Assembly: GCA_016490735.1 (NCBI GenBank)
Contig: JAEMWC010000050.1
Coordinates: 52,501-116,500 of the forward strand
Reading direction: 5' to 3'
Length of the DNA stretch: 64,000 bases
Origin: Pachyseris speciosa
Taxonomy: Eukaryota > Cnidaria > Anthozoa > Scleractinia > Pachyseridae
Under the pieces are notes generated by a model, which saw nothing but the letters and a program-made list of their open reading frames with translations, searched no databases and was not told the origin of the DNA. Position 1 is the stretch's first letter. Each line of letters opens with the position of its first letter. Of this stretch, positions 1-64,000 are shown piece after piece. The position numbers and the translations under genes are program-made.

Positions 1-658
1 AGGTCACTAATGAGCCAATAATCAAGACGTCTTTGAATAATTGGGCTTTTTGTTTCCAAGAAAATTTCTTGCTATTAGGATTACGGATTCTCCAGATGTC
101 AACTAAATCGTAATTCAACATGATGTCCTCCACACACTTAACTGAGTCTTTTAACACAGGGTTTCCACCCGAACAATCTAGGTCTGGGTCCATGGTTACG
201 TTCCAATCCCCTCCTAATATAATTTTGTAGTCAGAATCATTGTATCCCTCATCATAGATGAGCTCAGACAATATTTGGAAGAACAACGATTGCTTAGTGG
301 TGGTACTGGGAGCGTAAATATTTACCAGAAGGAATGGAACATCTTGAATAGTTGTCTCTAGAATGAGGTACCTCCCATCCTCATCCGATCGAGTTGATTT
401 CAATTTGAAGTCAAAGGATTTACGTATAAGGATGGCGACCCCACGACTATGGTTAGAGCCATGAGCAAAGTAAATGTCCCCGGACCACTGCTTTTTCCAT
501 TGATTTTCAATCTCTTCAGTGCTGTAAGTTTCCTGCAGAAAGCAGATGTCTGAATTTTGCTTGTATAGCCAGTTGAAAATGGACTTACGCTTTTCAAAAG
601 TACGGATACCCCGAACGTTCAGCGAAAGAGTTTTAAACTTTAAGTTGTTGAAATCCAT
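1..658 (-). mobile_element. LINE retrotransposon, apurinic endonuclease end of ORF2
   Basis: The minus strand is open from an ATG at 658 to the window edge, about 219 codons. Motifs fit an APE-type LINE endonuclease: SLNVRGI, FLQETYS, VNIYAP and GGDWNVTMDPDLD. Near 47-51 (a run of five T on the plus strand) the frame shifts by one missing base; beyond it the other frame gives RLDYWLISD, the family's usual end. The reverse transcriptase would lie off the left edge. Tx1/L1-like by feel; clade uncertain. Confidence 0.82.
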
Positions 659-900
659 TGAAATTTGCATACGTATAGTGGAAAAAAGACAACAACAGTA
701 GCTGTAATTCCCAGAAAGGTCACTGTTACCCGAACAATTAACGCATTCCTGATTTTGTTAAGTGCAAACTGAATGAAGATAGGATAACATACATAACAAA
801 ACAAAGAAAACGAGATGAAAAACGTAGCCAGTGTAAAGAATTAAAACTGTTGAAGCTACGCTTGGACGAGATCAAGTGTTATACTTTACTTGCAACCGTC

Positions 901-1115
901 CTCTCCAAAGTTAGACTGCGAGTAGTCTCTAATTTTGGCGATGGATTGTGGGGCGGGAGAAAGAAGCGCGCCCGAAATTGCGAGGAGACACGGCGCGACG
1001 AGAGCGCCGAAAATTATCCCCTCGCGTCGCGTCTCCTCGCAATTTCGCTCGCTCGTGTGTTTCTCCCACTCAACAATCCATCGCCAAAATTAGAGACTAC
1101 TCGCAGTCTACTCCA
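901..1115. repeat. Palindromic MITE-like element
   Basis: Arms 913-949 and 1073-1109 are reverse complements over 37 bases. Inside, GAAATTGCGAGGAGAC faces GTCTCCTCGCAATTTC. It lies between the LINE and TY exon 1. No target duplication was resolved. Confidence 0.75.
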
Positions 1116-1331
1116 AAGTGCCATTCTTTTTGAAACTCTGTAGCCTCAAGTTTTTCCTCTTCTCTTGTTTCTTTCGTGTTATTATTAGGTTCAATTAAGA
1201 ACCAAAAACCCATTTGATGAGTGTAGTTGTGGCAGCATTTTCATCAGCCCTGTTTAAAAAAATGATGCAACTCACATAGGTATGGATCGCACTGTTAACA
1301 CTATAAAAGTAAAGTGCACTTTCATTCACAG

Positions 1332-63784
<62,453 letters not shown>

Positions 63785-64000
63785 GTTAGTACTGTAATTC
63801 TGAACTCTTCTCCACAAGGCGATGAAGGGCATTATTTCTGTTAAAACAATGCTGGCATTTGAGACACCCAGAGTTGGTTCAGTTAAGAGATTAGTTGTTG
63901 TCACTCTTTTCCCTCCCACGACCCAGACTGAGGTTATCAGAGCATGAAGCGATAATAATAATAATATTTATTTATATGGCGCAAATTCAACTATACAATT
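63785..64000. other. Start of next intron
   Basis: Begins GTTAGT and ends at the window edge in ATAATAATAATATTTATTTA, a simple-repeat-like tail. No further exon is visible. Confidence 0.6.

Overview
The window looks like animal nuclear DNA: AT-rich, intron-dense, with GT-AG introns and many interspersed repeats (LINE, DIRS-like and cut-and-paste elements, palindromic MITEs, tRNA-derived SINE-like pieces). Thyroglobulin type-1 plus von Willebrand A repeats together with this repeat mix suggest a cnidarian, probably an anthozoan (coral or anemone). That assignment is inference; no single marker proves it.

Nearly all the coding signal belongs to one very large plus-strand gene that runs from the first visible exon (1332) to the last (63784) and is open at both ends. 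I assembled 52 exons by eye from domain motifs, splice sites and phase. They encode 32 thyroglobulin type-1 repeats (TY1-TY32, one exon each) and 10 von Willebrand A domains (vWA1-vWA10, two exons each, A and B). Together they hold about 12.5 kb of coding sequence, roughly 4,160 codons. Layout: TY1-4 (1332-4528); vWA1-7 (5596-24373); TY5-7 (24844-27033); vWA8-9 (27266-29707); TY8-15 (30075-48641); vWA10 (49772-51089); TY16-32 (51767-63784). Every TY exon begins and ends in phase 1. Every vWA has a phase-0 intron at one fixed place, after the (A)R(K/Q) residues, with phase-1 outer borders. Modules can therefore be duplicated or skipped without changing frame.

The TY repeats fall into three visible classes. 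Class a has Phe or Tyr in the CxC motif and usually four residues between QC and CxC. Class b has CWC and ends in (I/L/R)xCP or similar. Class c has a short RGxxxC-like end. Classes a and b nearly alternate in TY1-13, and class c fills TY21-32. All ten vWA domains have lost the Asp of the fourth MIDAS strand, and nine show no recognisable GGxTxTG loop; most carry an RR(I/V)D motif there instead. The array is therefore unlikely to bind metal in the ordinary way. No signal peptide, membrane segment or catalytic domain is visible. A secreted or matrix protein of protease-inhibiting (thyropin) and adhesive modules is the most economical reading.

Seven of the 52 exons carry reading-frame breaks, nearly all equivalent to one missing base. 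The same sign of break occurs in a LINE and a DIRS-like element here, which points to sequence undercalls, although TY17 looks truly decayed.

The introns carry the mobile DNA: a LINE endonuclease fragment (1-658), a Ginger-like integrase transposon with 4-bp target duplication (17240-20045), a tRNA-like 108-bp palindrome (27802-28045), a decayed DIRS-like retroelement (34747-37980) with an adjoining 24-bp minisatellite, a TTAA-flanked element (38959-40245), and a pogo-like TA-flanked element (43562-45404) containing a second element with an 8-bp duplication (43597-44528).
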